Shown: positions 9,295 through 19,698 of the stretch, one piece after another
How the letters are laid out: each line of letters starts with the position of its first letter
Numbering within the stretch: position 1 is the stretch's first letter
Assembly (NCBI RefSeq): GCF_007644035.1
Contig: NZ_VMTV02000178.1
Location: forward strand, 1 to 64,000
Origin: Vogesella mureinivorans
GTDB lineage: Bacteria; Pseudomonadota; Gammaproteobacteria; Burkholderiales; Chromobacteriaceae
Direction: 5' to 3'
Length of the DNA stretch: 64,000 nucleotides
Notes under the pieces: generated by a model
The model's database searches: none
The model's input: only the letters and a program-made list of their open reading frames with translations
Told to the model about the DNA's origin: nothing
Made by a program: the position numbers and the translations under genes

Positions 9295-11385
9295 ATGCAC
9301 ACTTTTCTGATTGCACCGACCGGCTTTGACGCTGGCCTTACCTCGGTGTCGCTGGGCTTGGTGCGCGCACTGGAGCAAGACGGCCTGAAAGTAGGCTTCG
9401 TCAAGCCCATCGCCCAAGGCCTGGACCCGAACGAGCCGGAGCGCTCCACGCACTTTGCCCGCGAGCTGTGCCACCTGAACGCCCCCGAGCCGCTGCCGAT
9501 GGAGCGCGCCGAGCACTTGCTGAGCCAAGGCCAACTGGACCAGCTGATGGAAGAAGTCGTCAGCCTGTACCAGCAAGCCGCGCAAGATGTAGACGTGGTG
9601 ATCGTGGAAGGCCTGGTACAAGACCAGCAACACGTGTTTACCACCTACATCAACAGCAAGCTGGCCAGCACCCTGCAATGCGACATCATTCTGGTGGGTG
9701 CGGCCAACACCCAGCCCAGCCACGAGCTGGCAGAAAAGCTGGAAATCGCCATTCAGGCCTTTGGCAGCCGCAGCCACGCCATTGCCGGCTACATCCTGAA
9801 CCGGGTAGATAGCGAGCAGAGCATCAAGCAGCTGGCCGCCGAGATTGCCGAATCCAGCCAGCTGATCCAGAAGCGCCGCATTCCTTGCCTGGGCGGCATC
9901 CCGCTGGAGCCGGAGCTGATGGCACCGCGCACGCTGGACGTAGCCAACTACCTGAAAGCCAAGCTGCTACACGCTGGCCAGCTTACCCGCCGCCGCGTCC
10001 GCAGCATGTCGGTGATGGCCCGCAGCGTGCCGCATATCGTGCACCTGCTGAAACCCGGCGCGCTGATCATCACCCCCGGCGACCGCGAAGACATCATTCT
10101 GGCCACCGCCATGGCCACGCTGAACGGCGTGCCACTGGCCGGCCTGCTGCTTACCTGCGATGCCGAGCCGGACGAGCGCATCCAGCAGCTGTGCCACAAA
10201 GCCTTTACCAGCGGCCTGCCGGTGCTGTCCATCGACACCAACACGCTGGACACCACCACGCTGATCGCCGCCATGAGCCGCCAGGTACCCGCCGACGACC
10301 TGGAGCGCATGGAACGCGTCGTCGCGTTTGTGGCCGAGCGCCTGAGCACGGCCCAGCTGCAGCAGCGCATTGGCCAGACGCGTGAAAAACGCCTGTCGCC
10401 GCCAGCGTTCCGCTTCCAGCTGATGGAAAAAGCCCGCCACGCGGCCAAACGTATTGTGCTGCCGGAAGGCAATGAGCCGCGCACGGTCAAAGCCGCCGCC
10501 ATCTGCCACGAAAAAGGCATTGCCCACTGCGTGCTGATCGGCGAGCGCGCCGAGATCCTGCAAGTGGCCGAGGCACAGGGCATCAGCCTGCCGGAAGGCG
10601 TAGAAATCGTGGAGCCAGCCGAAGTACGCAGCCGCTACGTGGCCCCCATGGTGGAGCTGCGCAAGAGCAAAGGCCTGAGCGCCCCAATGGCCGAGCGCCA
10701 GCTGGAAGACAATGTGGTGTTGGGCACCATGATGCTGGCCCTGAACGAAGTGGATGGCCTGGTATCCGGCGCCGTACACACCACGGCCAACACCATCCGC
10801 CCTGCCCTGCAGCTGATCAAGACCGCCCCGGATGCCAAGCTGGTTTCCAGCGTGTTCTTCATGCTGATGCCGGATCAGGTACTGGTGTACGGCGACTGCG
10901 CCGTGAACCCGGACCCCAGCGCCGAAGAGCTGGCCGACATTGCCATCCAGTCGGCCGACTCGGCTGCGGCGTTTGGCATCCCGCCGCGCGTGGCCATGAT
11001 CTCGTACTCTACCGGCAGCTCTGGCAGTGGCGACGACGTAGAAAAAGTGCGCGAAGCCACCCGCATTGCCCGCGAAAAACGCCCGGGCCTGCTGATCGAC
11101 GGCCCGATGCAGTACGACGCCGCCAGCGTGGAGTCGGTAGGCCGCCAGAAAGCACCGGACAGCCCGGTAGCCGGCCGCGCCAACGTGTTCGTCTTCCCCG
11201 ACCTGAACACCGGCAACACCACCTACAAGGCCGTACAGCGTTCGGCCAACGTGGTATCGGTTGGCCCGATGCTGCAAGGCCTGCGCAAGCCGGTAAACGA
11301 TTTATCGCGTGGCGCTTTGGTTGACGACATTGTCTACACCATCGCCCTGACCGCCATACAAGCCGAACAGCTGCACCAGCACTAG
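9295..11385 (+). CDS. pta: Phosphate acetyltransferase (long form with regulatory N-terminus)
   Basis: The 696-residue protein converts acetyl-CoA and phosphate to acetyl phosphate and CoA. It is the long Pta type: an N-terminal P-loop/BioD-like part (FLIAPTGFDAGLTSVSLGLVRAL), a middle DRTGG-like domain (about 220-340, with LITPGDREDIILA) and a C-terminal catalytic domain from about 370 (KRIVLPEGNEPRTVKAA, SGAVHTTANTIRPALQ, SYSTGSSGSGDDVEKV). A good AAGGA precedes the ATG. It is co-transcribed with ackA and ends at a hairpin terminator. Confidence 0.97.
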   Translation: MHTFLIAPTGFDAGLTSVSLGLVRALEQDGLKVGFVKPIAQGLDPNEPERSTHFARELCHLNAPEPLPMERAEHLLSQGQLDQLMEEVVSLYQQAAQDVDVVIVEGLVQDQQHVFTTYINSKLASTLQCDIILVGAANTQPSHELAEKLEIAIQAFGSRSHAIAGYILNRVDSEQSIKQLAAEIAESSQLIQKRRIPCLGGIPLEPELMAPRTLDVANYLKAKLLHAGQLTRRRVRSMSVMARSVPHIVHLLKPGALIITPGDREDIILATAMATLNGVPLAGLLLTCDAEPDERIQQLCHKAFTSGLPVLSIDTNTLDTTTLIAAMSRQVPADDLERMERVVAFVAERLSTAQLQQRIGQTREKRLSPPAFRFQLMEKARHAAKRIVLPEGNEPRTVKAAAICHEKGIAHCVLIGERAEILQVAEAQGISLPEGVEIVEPAEVRSRYVAPMVELRKSKGLSAPMAERQLEDNVVLGTMMLALNEVDGLVSGAVHTTANTIRPALQLIKTAPDAKLVSSVFFMLMPDQVLVYGDCAVNPDPSAEELADIAIQSADSAAAFGIPPRVAMISYSTGSSGSGDDVEKVREATRIAREKRPGLLIDGPMQYDAASVESVGRQKAPDSPVAGRANVFVFPDLNTGNTTYKAVQRSANVVSVGPMLQGLRKPVNDLSRGALVDDIVYTIALTAIQAEQLHQH

Positions 11386-11405
11386 CGCTAAACCTTTGAC
11401 ATTCA

Positions 11406-11437
11406 ACCCGCACCGGCACTGCCGCTGCGGGTTTTTT
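11406..11437 (+). terminator. Terminator of ackA-pta
   Basis: ACCCGCA and TGCGGGT arms with an internal CGGC/GCCG pairing are followed by six T, starting 20 bases after the pta stop. Confidence 0.85.
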
Positions 11438-11594
11438 CATTGCCTTTTGCATAAACGCTGTCGATAGATTCTGCAAACCAAGCTCGTGCTTGTTCAATTA
11501 AAACAACTGTTTTAGCATCAAACGGAAACCCTTAAAAAAACAACTATACTTTTTAAAGCTGGCGCAGCTCAGCACGACACAACGAGGATGGAAA

Positions 11595-13070
11595 ATGTCG
11601 CTACACACCTTTACCGAGTGGTTCATTTCCGATCAACTCAGGCAAGTTCCCGATAACCTGATCCGCGCCCGCACCGTCGTTAGCGTCGGTTTGCTGGCAG
11701 GTACGATTGCACCGCTGTTTGCCATTTCCTATTACAAGCTGCACCACGATGCCATGGCGCACGGCATTGTGCTGGGCGGGGTGCTGATGCTGCTGGGCCC
11801 CTTTCTGCTCAAGCTCAGCGGTGCCCTGCGCACCGTGGCCCAATACACCATACTGACCATGTTTTCCATGGTGGCATGGATGGTGTATGTCAACGGCGGC
11901 ATCATGTCCACTAGTGTGATGTGGTTTGCCTGCATTCCGTTTGCCGCCATTTTTGTCGGTGGCCGCACCGCAGGCGTGGTGTGGACGCTGGTTACCTTTC
12001 TGATGATCGGCCTGATGTACGGCCTGTCCACCGCAGGCGACATCCCCCCCACGCCCATCCCGCAGGAAGAGCTACCCAAGCTGCAAGCCAAATCCCTGAT
12101 CGGCTTGTCGCTGGTGGTGCTGACCCTGGCACTGGCCTACGATCGCGCCAAGACGCGCACATTCGAAAAGCTGGAGGCCGCACGGGAAGAGGCCGAGCAC
12201 GCCACTGCCGCCATGAAACAAATGATGGCCCAGGTCACCAGCTCTCTACAGGCTGCCGGCAGCGAAAGCCGTGACATCGCCAGCAGTACGCAAATGATTG
12301 CCCGCACCATGAGCGAGCAGCGCAAGCGCGCTGAGGACATGGTAGGCGCCGCCCAGAACATGGCCGCCGTGACCGCGCAGAACGCCAGCCAGTCTCAAAC
12401 CGCTACCAGCATGGCGGTGCACGCCGGTGAAGCCGCCAATGGTGGCGGCCAGGCCATGGACAAAGCCGTCAGCCAGCTGAACCAGGCGGGCGAGGTGATT
12501 GCCCGTGCCGCCGAGCGCATGGAAGACCTGGGGCAGCGCAGCGCCGAAGTCAGCGGCATTGTGCAGCTGATCCGTGACATTGCCGACCAGACCAACCTGC
12601 TGGCGCTGAACGCCGCCATCGAGGCCGCCCGCGCCGGCGAGATGGGCCGCGGCTTTGCCGTGGTGGCGGACGAGGTACGCAAGCTGGCCGAGCGCACCCA
12701 GCACGCCACGCTGGATATCGAGTCCAAAATCCGCCTGATTGTGGATGGCACCAACCAGGCCATCGACGCCATTCGTGACGGCAACGCGCAGATGCGCAGC
12801 GGGCGCGAAAACACGGTCGATGCCCAGCAACGCCTGGCCGGCATTATCCAGGACACCCATCGCCTGATTCAGCTGCTGCGCGATGTATCGCAAGCCGAGG
12901 AGTCGCAAAACCAGGGCTTTAGCCGCTTTACCGGCAATATCACCGCCGTGGGCGAGGCCACGCGCAGCCTGTCCGGCGAGGCGGAAACCATTGCCCAGGC
13001 TACCGAGCGCCTGGATAGCCTGATGGCGGAGCTGGGCGAAAGCGTGAAGCTGTTCAAGGCCTCCACCTAG
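11595..13070 (+). CDS. Methyl-accepting chemotaxis protein with multi-helix membrane sensor
   Basis: The 491-residue protein ends in a classic cytoplasmic signalling domain whose hairpin tip reads [41 protein letters not shown] (in two stretches, about residues 330-375). The first 185 residues form about six membrane segments with short loops and no sizeable periplasmic domain, and no HAMP domain is evident. The sensor is thus membrane-embedded, and the ligand or physical cue is unknown. It stands alone, preceded by an A/T-rich upstream region, and ends at a strong bidirectional terminator. The start has a GAGGATGGAAA site. Confidence 0.93.
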   Translation: MSLHTFTEWFISDQLRQVPDNLIRARTVVSVGLLAGTIAPLFAISYYKLHHDAMAHGIVLGGVLMLLGPFLLKLSGALRTVAQYTILTMFSMVAWMVYVNGGIMSTSVMWFACIPFAAIFVGGRTAGVVWTLVTFLMIGLMYGLSTAGDIPPTPIPQEELPKLQAKSLIGLSLVVLTLALAYDRAKTRTFEKLEAAREEAEHATAAMKQMMAQVTSSLQAAGSESRDIASSTQMIARTMSEQRKRAEDMVGAAQNMAAVTAQNASQSQTATSMAVHAGEAANGGGQAMDKAVSQLNQAGEVIARAAERMEDLGQRSAEVSGIVQLIRDIADQTNLLALNAAIEAARAGEMGRGFAVVADEVRKLAERTQHATLDIESKIRLIVDGTNQAIDAIRDGNAQMRSGRENTVDAQQRLAGIIQDTHRLIQLLRDVSQAEESQNQGFSRFTGNITAVGEATRSLSGEAETIAQATERLDSLMAELGESVKLFKAST

Positions 13071-13080
13071 CGGCACCCGC

Positions 13081-13122
13081 CAAGCAAAAAGCCACGGTGG
13101 CAACACCGTGGCTTTTTGCTTG
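13081..13122. terminator. Bidirectional terminator between the chemoreceptor gene and speA
   Basis: Perfect 19-base inverted arms (CAAGCAAAAAGCCACGGTG and its complement) flank a GCAA loop. Each strand has five T in the descending arm, so it can stop both convergent transcripts. Confidence 0.9.
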
Positions 13123-13128
13123 GCAGGG

Positions 13129-13156
13129 CAAGGTTGGCCGCATGCGGCCAACCTTG
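13129..13156. repeat. Inverted pair of the GTTGGCCGC repeat (hairpin)
   Basis: CAAGGTTGGCCGC (13129-13141) and GCGGCCAACCTTG (13144-13156) are separated by AT only. It sits between the chemoreceptor terminator and the speA stop codon. It is a textbook facing pair of the window-wide 9-mer, with the extended flank CAAGG conserved on both arms. Confidence 0.9.
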
Positions 13157-13158
13157 GC

Positions 13159-15039
13159 TTACACGCTCAGGTAGGACGACTGCTTCAGGCCGCGGCAGAA
13201 CTCGGCAAAGTAGCTGGAGCGCTCTTCCTGGTTCAGCCCTGCCATCCGCGCCTTGGACTCGTAGCGGTTCAGGATCTCTTCTGGCGACAAGTGCACGTAG
13301 CGCAGCATGTCCTCGATGGTGTCGTGCTCTTCCACGCCCTCGAAAGTCACTTTGCCCCCTTCACGCACGTACACGTTCACCGAGTCGGTATCGCCGAACA
13401 GGTTGTGCATATCACCCAGGATCTCCTGGTACGCCCCCACCATGAACACGGCGATCAGGTACTCGTCCCCTGCCTTTACCTCATGCACCGGCATGCTGTT
13501 TTCGATGCTCTGCTGGTCGACATACTGCTTCACCTTGCCATCCGAATCGCAAGTCAGGTCTTGCAGCACGGCACGGCGGGTAGGTTGCTCGTCCAGACGG
13601 TGAATCGGCATGATGGGCAGCACCTGGTCGATGGCCCAGGTATCCGGCAGGCTCTGAAACACCGAGAAGTTGCAGAAGTACTTGTCGGCCAGCTTGTCGG
13701 TCAGTTCGTCGTACACCTGGCGCTGGCTGCGCTGGCTGGCGGTAAGCTGCGCCTGCAGGCGGCGGCACAGTGCGGCGTGCACCTGCTCGGCGATGGCTTT
13801 TTCTTTAAGCGTCAGGCGGCCTTCGGCGTACATATCGGACGCTTCGGACACCAGGTGGCTGGCACGGTAGTAGGTTTCGGTGACCATTTCCGCGTCGGTC
13901 AGGTTCATCAGCTCCACCAGCTTGCGTACCGGGCGCGACAAAGCCGACAGGTCCTCGATATGCGGCATGGTGTCGGGCAGGCGCTCCACGTCGGTCACGT
14001 TGACCAGCAGCACGGCGTGGTGCGCCGTCATGGCGCGGCCGGACTCGGACAGGATGCGCGGGTGCGGAATACCGTTTTCGTCGCAGAACTCGGACAGCAT
14101 GGAAACGATCACGCTGGCGTATTCGTCCATGTCGTAGTTGATGGAGCTGGCGTTACGCGAGTGGGTACCGTCGTAGTCCACACCCAAACCGCCGCCCACG
14201 TCTACGTGGTCTACCGGCAGGCCCAGGGCGCGCAGCTCGCCAAAGTAACGGATAGCCTCGCGGAAGCCGGCGCGGTAATCGGCAATGTTGGCAATCTGCG
14301 AGCCCATGTGGAAGTGCATCAGGCGCACATTGTCACCGTGGCCGGCCGCTACCAGCTTGTCCACCGCCGAGATCAGCTGCGCGGCGGACAGGCCGAACTT
14401 GCCCTTTTCGCCGCCGGTATCCGCCCACTTGCTGGACGCCAGCGAAGACAGGCGCACACGCAGACCCAGGTTGGCTTTCACGCCCAGCTTGGCGCTTTCC
14501 TGGATCAGCAAATCCACTTCGGATTCTTTTTCGATCACCACGAACACTTCGTGGCCCAGGCGCTGGCCCATCAGTGCCAGGCGGATGAAATCGCGGTCTT
14601 TATAGCCATTGCACACAATGGTGCAGCCCTTGGGCGCCAGTGCCAATACGGCCATCAGCTCCGGTTTGGAGCCGGCTTCCAGGCCGATGGACACGTCCTG
14701 GGTGGCGATGATGCTCTTCACCACGGCTTCTTGCTGGTTCACCTTGATCGGGTAAATAGCGGTGTAGCGGTTGCCATAGTCCTGGCTGGCAATCGCATTA
14801 TTGAAGGCGTGACACAGGCGGGTTACGCGGTCTTGCAGAATATCGGGGAAACGCACCAGCAGCGGCATGTCCAGGCCACGATCGCCCAGCGTGTGCGCCA
14901 GCTCGAACAGGTCGATTTCGCGTTGTTGATGTACATTCGGGCGTACTTTTACGCAGCCATTTTCGCCGACATTAAAGTAGCCAGCGCCCCAGTGCCGTAT
15001 GCCATACAGGCTACGGCTATCCGCCACAGTCCAAGCCAT
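13159..15039 (-). CDS. speA: Biosynthetic arginine decarboxylase
   Basis: The 626-residue protein is full length for SpeA, the PLP enzyme that turns arginine into agmatine, the first step of the agmatine route to putrescine. The PLP lysine lies in YPIKVNQQ near residue 99; the glycine-rich phosphate site is [13 protein letters not shown] near 280, and HFHMGSQ near 240 is characteristic. The ATG follows AGGGAAA. It belongs to the same minus-strand neighbourhood as the polyamine import genes, but has its own promoter region. Confidence 0.97.
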   Translation of the reverse strand: MAWTVADSRSLYGIRHWGAGYFNVGENGCVKVRPNVHQQREIDLFELAHTLGDRGLDMPLLVRFPDILQDRVTRLCHAFNNAIASQDYGNRYTAIYPIKVNQQEAVVKSIIATQDVSIGLEAGSKPELMAVLALAPKGCTIVCNGYKDRDFIRLALMGQRLGHEVFVVIEKESEVDLLIQESAKLGVKANLGLRVRLSSLASSKWADTGGEKGKFGLSAAQLISAVDKLVAAGHGDNVRLMHFHMGSQIANIADYRAGFREAIRYFGELRALGLPVDHVDVGGGLGVDYDGTHSRNASSINYDMDEYASVIVSMLSEFCDENGIPHPRILSESGRAMTAHHAVLLVNVTDVERLPDTMPHIEDLSALSRPVRKLVELMNLTDAEMVTETYYRASHLVSEASDMYAEGRLTLKEKAIAEQVHAALCRRLQAQLTASQRSQRQVYDELTDKLADKYFCNFSVFQSLPDTWAIDQVLPIMPIHRLDEQPTRRAVLQDLTCDSDGKVKQYVDQQSIENSMPVHEVKAGDEYLIAVFMVGAYQEILGDMHNLFGDTDSVNVYVREGGKVTFEGVEEHDTIEDMLRYVHLSPEEILNRYESKARMAGLNQEERSSYFAEFCRGLKQSSYLSV

Positions 15040-15394
15040 GAAAGGATTTCCCTAGTTATGCAATAAATGGAAACTGCTCCTTAGTGCGCGGCTTTCGGGC
15101 TGGAAAGCTTCATGTGGGCCTGGGATGTCGGAGCGCGCAGTGCGCGGCGGGTGCCGCAAAAACGAGCGCGGATTTTAGCAACATCACACAGCTTGACAAG
15201 TACAATTTTTGGGCGTTGATTTTAATTAACACCCAGCCTGTCAAGCTACCGCGCTCCTGCCCAGCATAACGGTTTCACATGAATGTTTTTTAACTGATGC
15301 ACCCGGATAGCCTAGAAAAACAGGCATCGGCCACGTGCATGATATTCAACACCCGCCAGCACCGGCTTGCACCAAAGGCCAGCCGGCTACATGC
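15040..15394. other. Intergenic region upstream of speA
   Basis: This region holds the speA leader and promoter (15172-15199) and a palindromic CGCGCAGTGCGCG near 15133. Upstream of that it is A/T-rich (TTTTAATTAA near 15222). No coding frame is supported. The end nearest the oxidase gene has no obvious terminator. Confidence 0.6.
15172..15199 (-). promoter_or_regulatory. Probable speA promoter
   Basis: The minus strand has TTGTCA (15199-15194), a 16-base spacer and TAAAAT (15177-15172). It would give a leader of about 125 bases containing the CGCGCAGTGCGCG palindrome. Similarity to consensus is good but the call rests on pattern alone. Confidence 0.5.
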
Positions 15395-16684
15395 CTATAG
15401 ATAGTCTTGCAAACGGTACCACGCCATCCCCAGCACCAGCGCGGGGGTACGCAGTAAGGCGCCACCGGGAAAGCGGCGGTGCTGCAGCTGCTCGAACAGC
15501 GCCAGGCGGCTATCATCTCCGGCAATGGCCTCGGCAATCACCTTGCCCGCCAAGCCAGTGTTGGCCACGCCATGGCCCGAAAAACCCTGGGCGTAGTAGA
15601 TATTGGGTGCCAGGCGGCCAAAATCCGGTGCACGGTTAAGGGTGATGTCGCAGAAGCCACCCCAAGCGTAATCCACCGCCACATCGGCCAGCTGCGGGAA
15701 CACGCGCAGCATGTCGGCACGCATGGCCTGCGCGAGCTGGCGTGGCGCACGGCCGGAATAGCTGACCTTGCCGCCAAACAGCAGGCGATGGTCGGCAGAC
15801 AGGCGGTAGTAATCCAGCACAAAATTGGTGTCGCATACCGCCATATTGTTGGCGATAAGGCTACGCGCCCGCGCCTCGCCCAGCGGCTGGGTAGCGATCA
15901 CATAGGTGCCCACCGGCATGATGCGGCTTTGCAGCGATGGCGCCAGCTTGCCCAGATAGGCATTGCAGGCCAGCACCAGCTGGCGGCAGCGCACCGTGCC
16001 CTGCTCGCATTGCACCAGCGGCGCCTCGCCGGCACGGAAGGCTTGCACCGGGGTCTGCTCATAGATCTGCACACCCGCCTCACGCGCCGCACGGGCCAGC
16101 CCCAGCAGGTAGTTCAAGGGATGGATATGGCCGGACAAGGGGTCGAACAAACCGCCCTGATAACGGCTGGAGCCCAGCACTGCGGCCAACCTTTCCTTGC
16201 CCCACAGCTCGCCATGCGGGTAGTCGTAGCGGTCTGCCAACTCGCGCTGCCAGTCTTGCAAGGCGGCCAGGTGCGCGGGCTTGACGGCCACATTGCAAAA
16301 GCCGCGTGTCCACTGGCAGTCGATCTGATGCTGGCGCACGCGCTGTTCGATGATCTCGATGGCCTCCACCGACATCCGCCAGAAACGCTGCGCCGCAGCC
16401 AGCCCCAGCTGCCCCTTGATGGTGTCCATATCGCAGGCATAACCGGCAATGACCTGCCCGCCATTACGGCCGGAGGCGCCAAAGCCGATGTGGGAGCCTT
16501 CCAGCAGTACCACGCGCAAGCCCTGCTCGGCCAGGTTCAGCGCAGCCGACACCCCGGCCAGGCCGCCACCTACCACGCAGACATCGCATTCCACATCACG
16601 CTGCAAAGCCGGTGCAGGCAGCCACGGGGTGGCGGTGGCGGCGTAGTAGGAAGGCGCGTGTGGCTGATGGGCAAACGAGAGCAT
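15395..16684 (-). CDS. puuB: FAD-dependent amine oxidase, gamma-glutamylputrescine oxidase-like
   Basis: The 429-residue protein belongs to the DAO family of FAD oxidoreductases. Its Rossmann site is VCVVGGGLAGVSAALNLAEQG, followed by FGASGRNGGQVIAGY, the pattern typical of PuuB-like enzymes; a second conserved block is YYAQGFSGHGVANTGLAGK near the C-terminus. PuuB oxidises gamma-glutamylputrescine in putrescine catabolism. The start is ATG 16684, preceded by GAGGT. The polyamine uptake and arginine decarboxylase genes on either side support this role, but related oxidases use other amines, and no puuA, puuC or puuD is in the window. Confidence 0.75.
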   Translation of the reverse strand: MLSFAHQPHAPSYYAATATPWLPAPALQRDVECDVCVVGGGLAGVSAALNLAEQGLRVVLLEGSHIGFGASGRNGGQVIAGYACDMDTIKGQLGLAAAQRFWRMSVEAIEIIEQRVRQHQIDCQWTRGFCNVAVKPAHLAALQDWQRELADRYDYPHGELWGKERLAAVLGSSRYQGGLFDPLSGHIHPLNYLLGLARAAREAGVQIYEQTPVQAFRAGEAPLVQCEQGTVRCRQLVLACNAYLGKLAPSLQSRIMPVGTYVIATQPLGEARARSLIANNMAVCDTNFVLDYYRLSADHRLLFGGKVSYSGRAPRQLAQAMRADMLRVFPQLADVAVDYAWGGFCDITLNRAPDFGRLAPNIYYAQGFSGHGVANTGLAGKVIAEAIAGDDSRLALFEQLQHRRFPGGALLRTPALVLGMAWYRLQDYL

Positions 16685-16744
16685 AAGGACCTCGATACAA
16701 AACAGTGAATGCGGCCAACCCTGCATGGCAAGGCGGCGGGCATG

Positions 16745-16774
16745 AAAAACGGCGGCACCGTGAGGTACCGCCGT
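16745..16774 (-). terminator. Terminator of the potGHI operon
   Basis: The minus strand reads ACGGCGGTACC, a TCAC loop, GGTGCCGCCGT, then TTTT. It lies 17 bases after the potI stop and separates the transporter from the oxidase gene. Confidence 0.85.
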
Positions 16775-16791
16775 CGGGTCAACATCACACC

Positions 16792-17643
16792 TTAGCTGTG
16801 CGCGCCGCTTTCACGCATGGCGGCGGCAATGGCTTTGTCGCGGTTACGCTGCGCATTAAGCATCAGGTAGTTCGCCAGCAGTACCACCACCCCCACCACC
16901 AGTACGGTAATACTGGCCAGCGCGTTGATCTCGGGGTTGAGCCCCAGGCGCACTTTGGAGAAGATAACCTGCGGCAGCGTGGTAGAGCCCGGGCCGGACA
17001 GGAAGGCCGTGGTCACCAGATCGTCCAGCGACAGCGTCATCGACAGCAGGAAGCCCGAGGCAATGGCCTGCGACACCAGCGGCAGCGTAATCACGAAGAA
17101 GATCTTCAGTGGCCGCGCGCCCAGGTCCATGGCGGCGTCTTCCAGGCTCTGGTCGATTTCCAGCAGGCGCGAACGCACCACCACCGCCACGTAGGCCATG
17201 CACAGCGTGGTATGACCTATCCAGATGGTAATAAAGCCGCGCTCGCTAGGTACACCGATCAGCTGCTGCAAGGAAATGAACAGCAACAGCATGGACAGGC
17301 CGGTAATCACCTCCGGCATCACCATCGGTGCCGTCATCATGCCGGCAAACAGCGTGCTACCAGGAAAGCGCTTGAACCGTGCCAGCACAAAACCGGCAAT
17401 GGTGCCTAGCGCTACCGCAGCCAAAGCACTGGCCAGGGCGATCTGGATAGACAGCTTCACCGCCGACATGATCTGCTCGTTGTTGAACAACGATACATAC
17501 CACTTGGTAGAAAAGCCGCCCCACACGGTAACCAGCTTGGATTCGTTAAACGAATAGACGATCAGGCTGACGATGGGAATGTACAAAAACAGAAAACCCA
17601 CCACCAGAACGCCCTTCAGGAATGGCGACAGTTTGTTATGCAT
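16792..17643 (-). CDS. potI: Putrescine/spermidine ABC transporter permease PotI
   Basis: The 283-residue inner-membrane protein has six hydrophobic segments and the permease EAA-type loop (EDAAMDLGARPLKIFFVITLP) that contacts the ATPase. SLDDLVTTAFLSGPGSTTLP is characteristic of PotI/PotC. The start ATG overlaps the last 8 bases of potH, so the two permeases are translationally coupled. With PotG and PotH it forms a putrescine importer. It is the last gene of the operon. Confidence 0.93.
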   Translation of the reverse strand: MHNKLSPFLKGVLVVGFLFLYIPIVSLIVYSFNESKLVTVWGGFSTKWYVSLFNNEQIMSAVKLSIQIALASALAAVALGTIAGFVLARFKRFPGSTLFAGMMTAPMVMPEVITGLSMLLLFISLQQLIGVPSERGFITIWIGHTTLCMAYVAVVVRSRLLEIDQSLEDAAMDLGARPLKIFFVITLPLVSQAIASGFLLSMTLSLDDLVTTAFLSGPGSTTLPQVIFSKVRLGLNPEINALASITVLVVGVVVLLANYLMLNAQRNRDKAIAAAMRESGAHS

Positions 17644-18553
17644 TGCCCTTACCCTCCAGCTCGCGCGTCTCGTAACGATGCAGCAGCGCGATCGGCACGA
17701 TCAGCATCAGCACCATGATGATGGCTACCGCAGACGCCATCGGCCAGTTGTTGTTATCAAAGAACTCGTTCCACAGCACCTTGCCGATCATCAGCGTATC
17801 GGTACCGCCCACCAGCTCGGGGATCACGAACTCGCCTACTGCCGGAATGAACACCATCATGGAGCCGGCGATAATGCCGTTCTTGGACAGCGGCAGGGTA
17901 ATGGTCAGGAAAGCCTTGATCGGCCCGGCGCCCAGGTCGGCCGCGGCCTCCAGCAGGCGCATGTCCATTTTTACCAGGTGCGAGAACAGCGGCAGGATCA
18001 TGAACGGCAGATAGGCATACACCATCACCAGATACAGCGAGAAGTCGTTATGGAACAGGTGCAGCGGCTCGCTGATCAGGCCGATCGACATCAGGAAGTT
18101 GTTGATCAGGCCGGTTTCATTCAGCAGCCCCATCCAGGCGTACACGCGCAGCAGGAACGACGTCCAGAAGGGCAGCATCACCAGCATCAGCAGCACGTTG
18201 CGGCGTGCCGGGTCGGCACGTGCAATGGCGTAGGCAATGGGGTAGCCCAGCAGCAGACACATCACCGTGGTGAAGAATGCCACCTTCAGCGACGACAGAT
18301 AGGTTGCCGCATACAGGCCATCGGTAAAGATAAAGTGAAAGTTGCCAAAGTACAGGCTAAGGCTTTGCAAGACGCCATCTTCCACCTGCAGCAGGCTGGT
18401 AAACGGCGGAATGGCCAGATCCTGCTCTGCAAAGCTGATCTTCAGCACAATGAAGAACGGCACCAGGAAGAACAGCAACAGCCAGAAAAACGGCACGGCA
18501 ATGACCGCCCCTTTGCCTGGCTTCAGTTTGCGCATCAGTCGCGACATATTCAT
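17636..18553 (-). CDS. potH: Putrescine/spermidine ABC transporter permease PotH
   Basis: The second permease (305 residues) has six membrane segments and an EAA loop (EAAADLGAGPIKAFLTITLP). VYAWMGLLNETGLINNFL and PAVGEFVIPELVGG match PotH. ATG 18553 is chosen because it follows AAGGAG by seven bases; a GTG one codon earlier is also possible. It starts 12 bases after potG and overlaps potI by 8. Confidence 0.93.
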   Translation of the reverse strand: MNMSRLMRKLKPGKGAVIAVPFFWLLLFFLVPFFIVLKISFAEQDLAIPPFTSLLQVEDGVLQSLSLYFGNFHFIFTDGLYAATYLSSLKVAFFTTVMCLLLGYPIAYAIARADPARRNVLLMLVMLPFWTSFLLRVYAWMGLLNETGLINNFLMSIGLISEPLHLFHNDFSLYLVMVYAYLPFMILPLFSHLVKMDMRLLEAAADLGAGPIKAFLTITLPLSKNGIIAGSMMVFIPAVGEFVIPELVGGTDTLMIGKVLWNEFFDNNNWPMASAVAIIMVLMLIVPIALLHRYETRELEGKGNA

Positions 18554-18564
18554 CACGCTACTCC

Positions 18565-19698
18565 TTACCGGGTCAGCACAACGGGCATGTCTGGGCGCCA
18601 GCTCACATAAACGGTGTCACCCCAGGTAGGCGGGGTAATACTGTTCTCGTACCAATGGTTGGCCGCCACCATGGATTTCACCACTTTGCCGCTGGCCAGC
18701 TTCACGTGGTACACCGAGAAGCTGCCCAGGTAGGCAATGTCGTGCACCTCGCCACGCGCCACGTTCGGGCCTGCCGGCTGCGGCACCACATCCAGGTGTA
18801 CGTCTTCCGGGCGGATACTCGCCCATACCTGCATGCCTTTGGGGCCGGTAATGCCGTGGTCGATATGGATACGGCTACCCAGCTCGGGCGAGTCGATTTC
18901 CACGCTGTCGGGCTCGTCCACCACCACCGGGCCGGAAAACATATTGGTATCGCCAATAAATTCGGCAGTGAAGCGGCAGTTCGGGTAGTCGTAGATTTCG
19001 GCAGGGCTGCCAAGCTGCAGCAGCTGGCCTTCGCTCATGATGCCGATGCGCGTGGCCATGGTCATGGCTTCTTCCTGATCGTGCGTCACCATGATGCAGG
19101 TTACGCCCACCTGCTCCAGCGTATTCACCAGCTCCAGCTGGGTTTGCTGACGCAGTTTTTTATCCAGTGCACCCAGCGGCTCGTCCAGCAGCAGCAGTTT
19201 TGGCCGCTTGGCCAGGCTGCGCGCCAGCGCCACGCGCTGCTGCTGGCCGCCAGACAGCTGGAAGGGCTTGCGGTTGGCGTACTTGCGCATCTGCACCAGG
19301 TCCAGCATTTCGGCCACACGGGCGTCGATCTCGCCCTTGGGCATTTTGTCCTGCTTCAGGCCAAACGCGATGTTGTCGGCCACGCTCATGTGCGGAAACA
19401 GCGCATAGCTCTGGAACATCATATTGATGGGGCGATCGTAGGGCGCGAGTGCCGTAATGTCTTCGCCATCCAGAATGATCTTGCCGGAGGTTGGCCGCTC
19501 CATACCCGCCAGCATGCGCAGCAGGGTGGACTTGCCACACCCGGAGCTGCCCAGCAGGGCAAAAATCTCGTTTTTGCGGATATCCAGATCTACCCCATCT
19601 ACTGCCGTGGTATCCCCGAACTTCTTCACCACATTGGCAATACGCAGATACGGCGCGCCTTGTGCGGATGCCGCAGCCTGTTTGACAGTTTCCACCAT
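18565..19698 (-). CDS. potG: Putrescine/spermidine ABC transporter ATP-binding protein PotG
   Basis: The 377-residue ATPase has Walker [10 protein letters not shown] near residue 51, the signature LSGGQQQR, Walker [13 protein letters not shown], the H-loop in VTHDQEEA, and a C-terminal TOBE-like region from about 260 that regulates import in this family. ATG follows GAGGAAAAATC. It is the first gene of the operon. The periplasmic binding protein PotF that normally precedes it is absent here. Confidence 0.94.
   Translation of the reverse strand: MVETVKQAAASAQGAPYLRIANVVKKFGDTTAVDGVDLDIRKNEIFALLGSSGCGKSTLLRMLAGMERPTSGKIILDGEDITALAPYDRPINMMFQSYALFPHMSVADNIAFGLKQDKMPKGEIDARVAEMLDLVQMRKYANRKPFQLSGGQQQRVALARSLAKRPKLLLLDEPLGALDKKLRQQTQLELVNTLEQVGVTCIMVTHDQEEAMTMATRIGIMSEGQLLQLGSPAEIYDYPNCRFTAEFIGDTNMFSGPVVVDEPDSVEIDSPELGSRIHIDHGITGPKGMQVWASIRPEDVHLDVVPQPAGPNVARGEVHDIAYLGSFSVYHVKLASGKVVKSMVAANHWYENSITPPTWGDTVYVSWRPDMPVVLTR

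Noticed and set aside
8029-9777. Long minus-strand frame (582 codons) opposite ackA-pta
   Set aside because: It is the mirror of two clear enzymes in a GC-rich region; composition (Gln, His, Ala-rich) is typical of shadow frames and no family is recognisable.
13108-15066. Long plus-strand frame opposite speA
   Set aside because: Shadow frame of speA with no ribosome site or domain.
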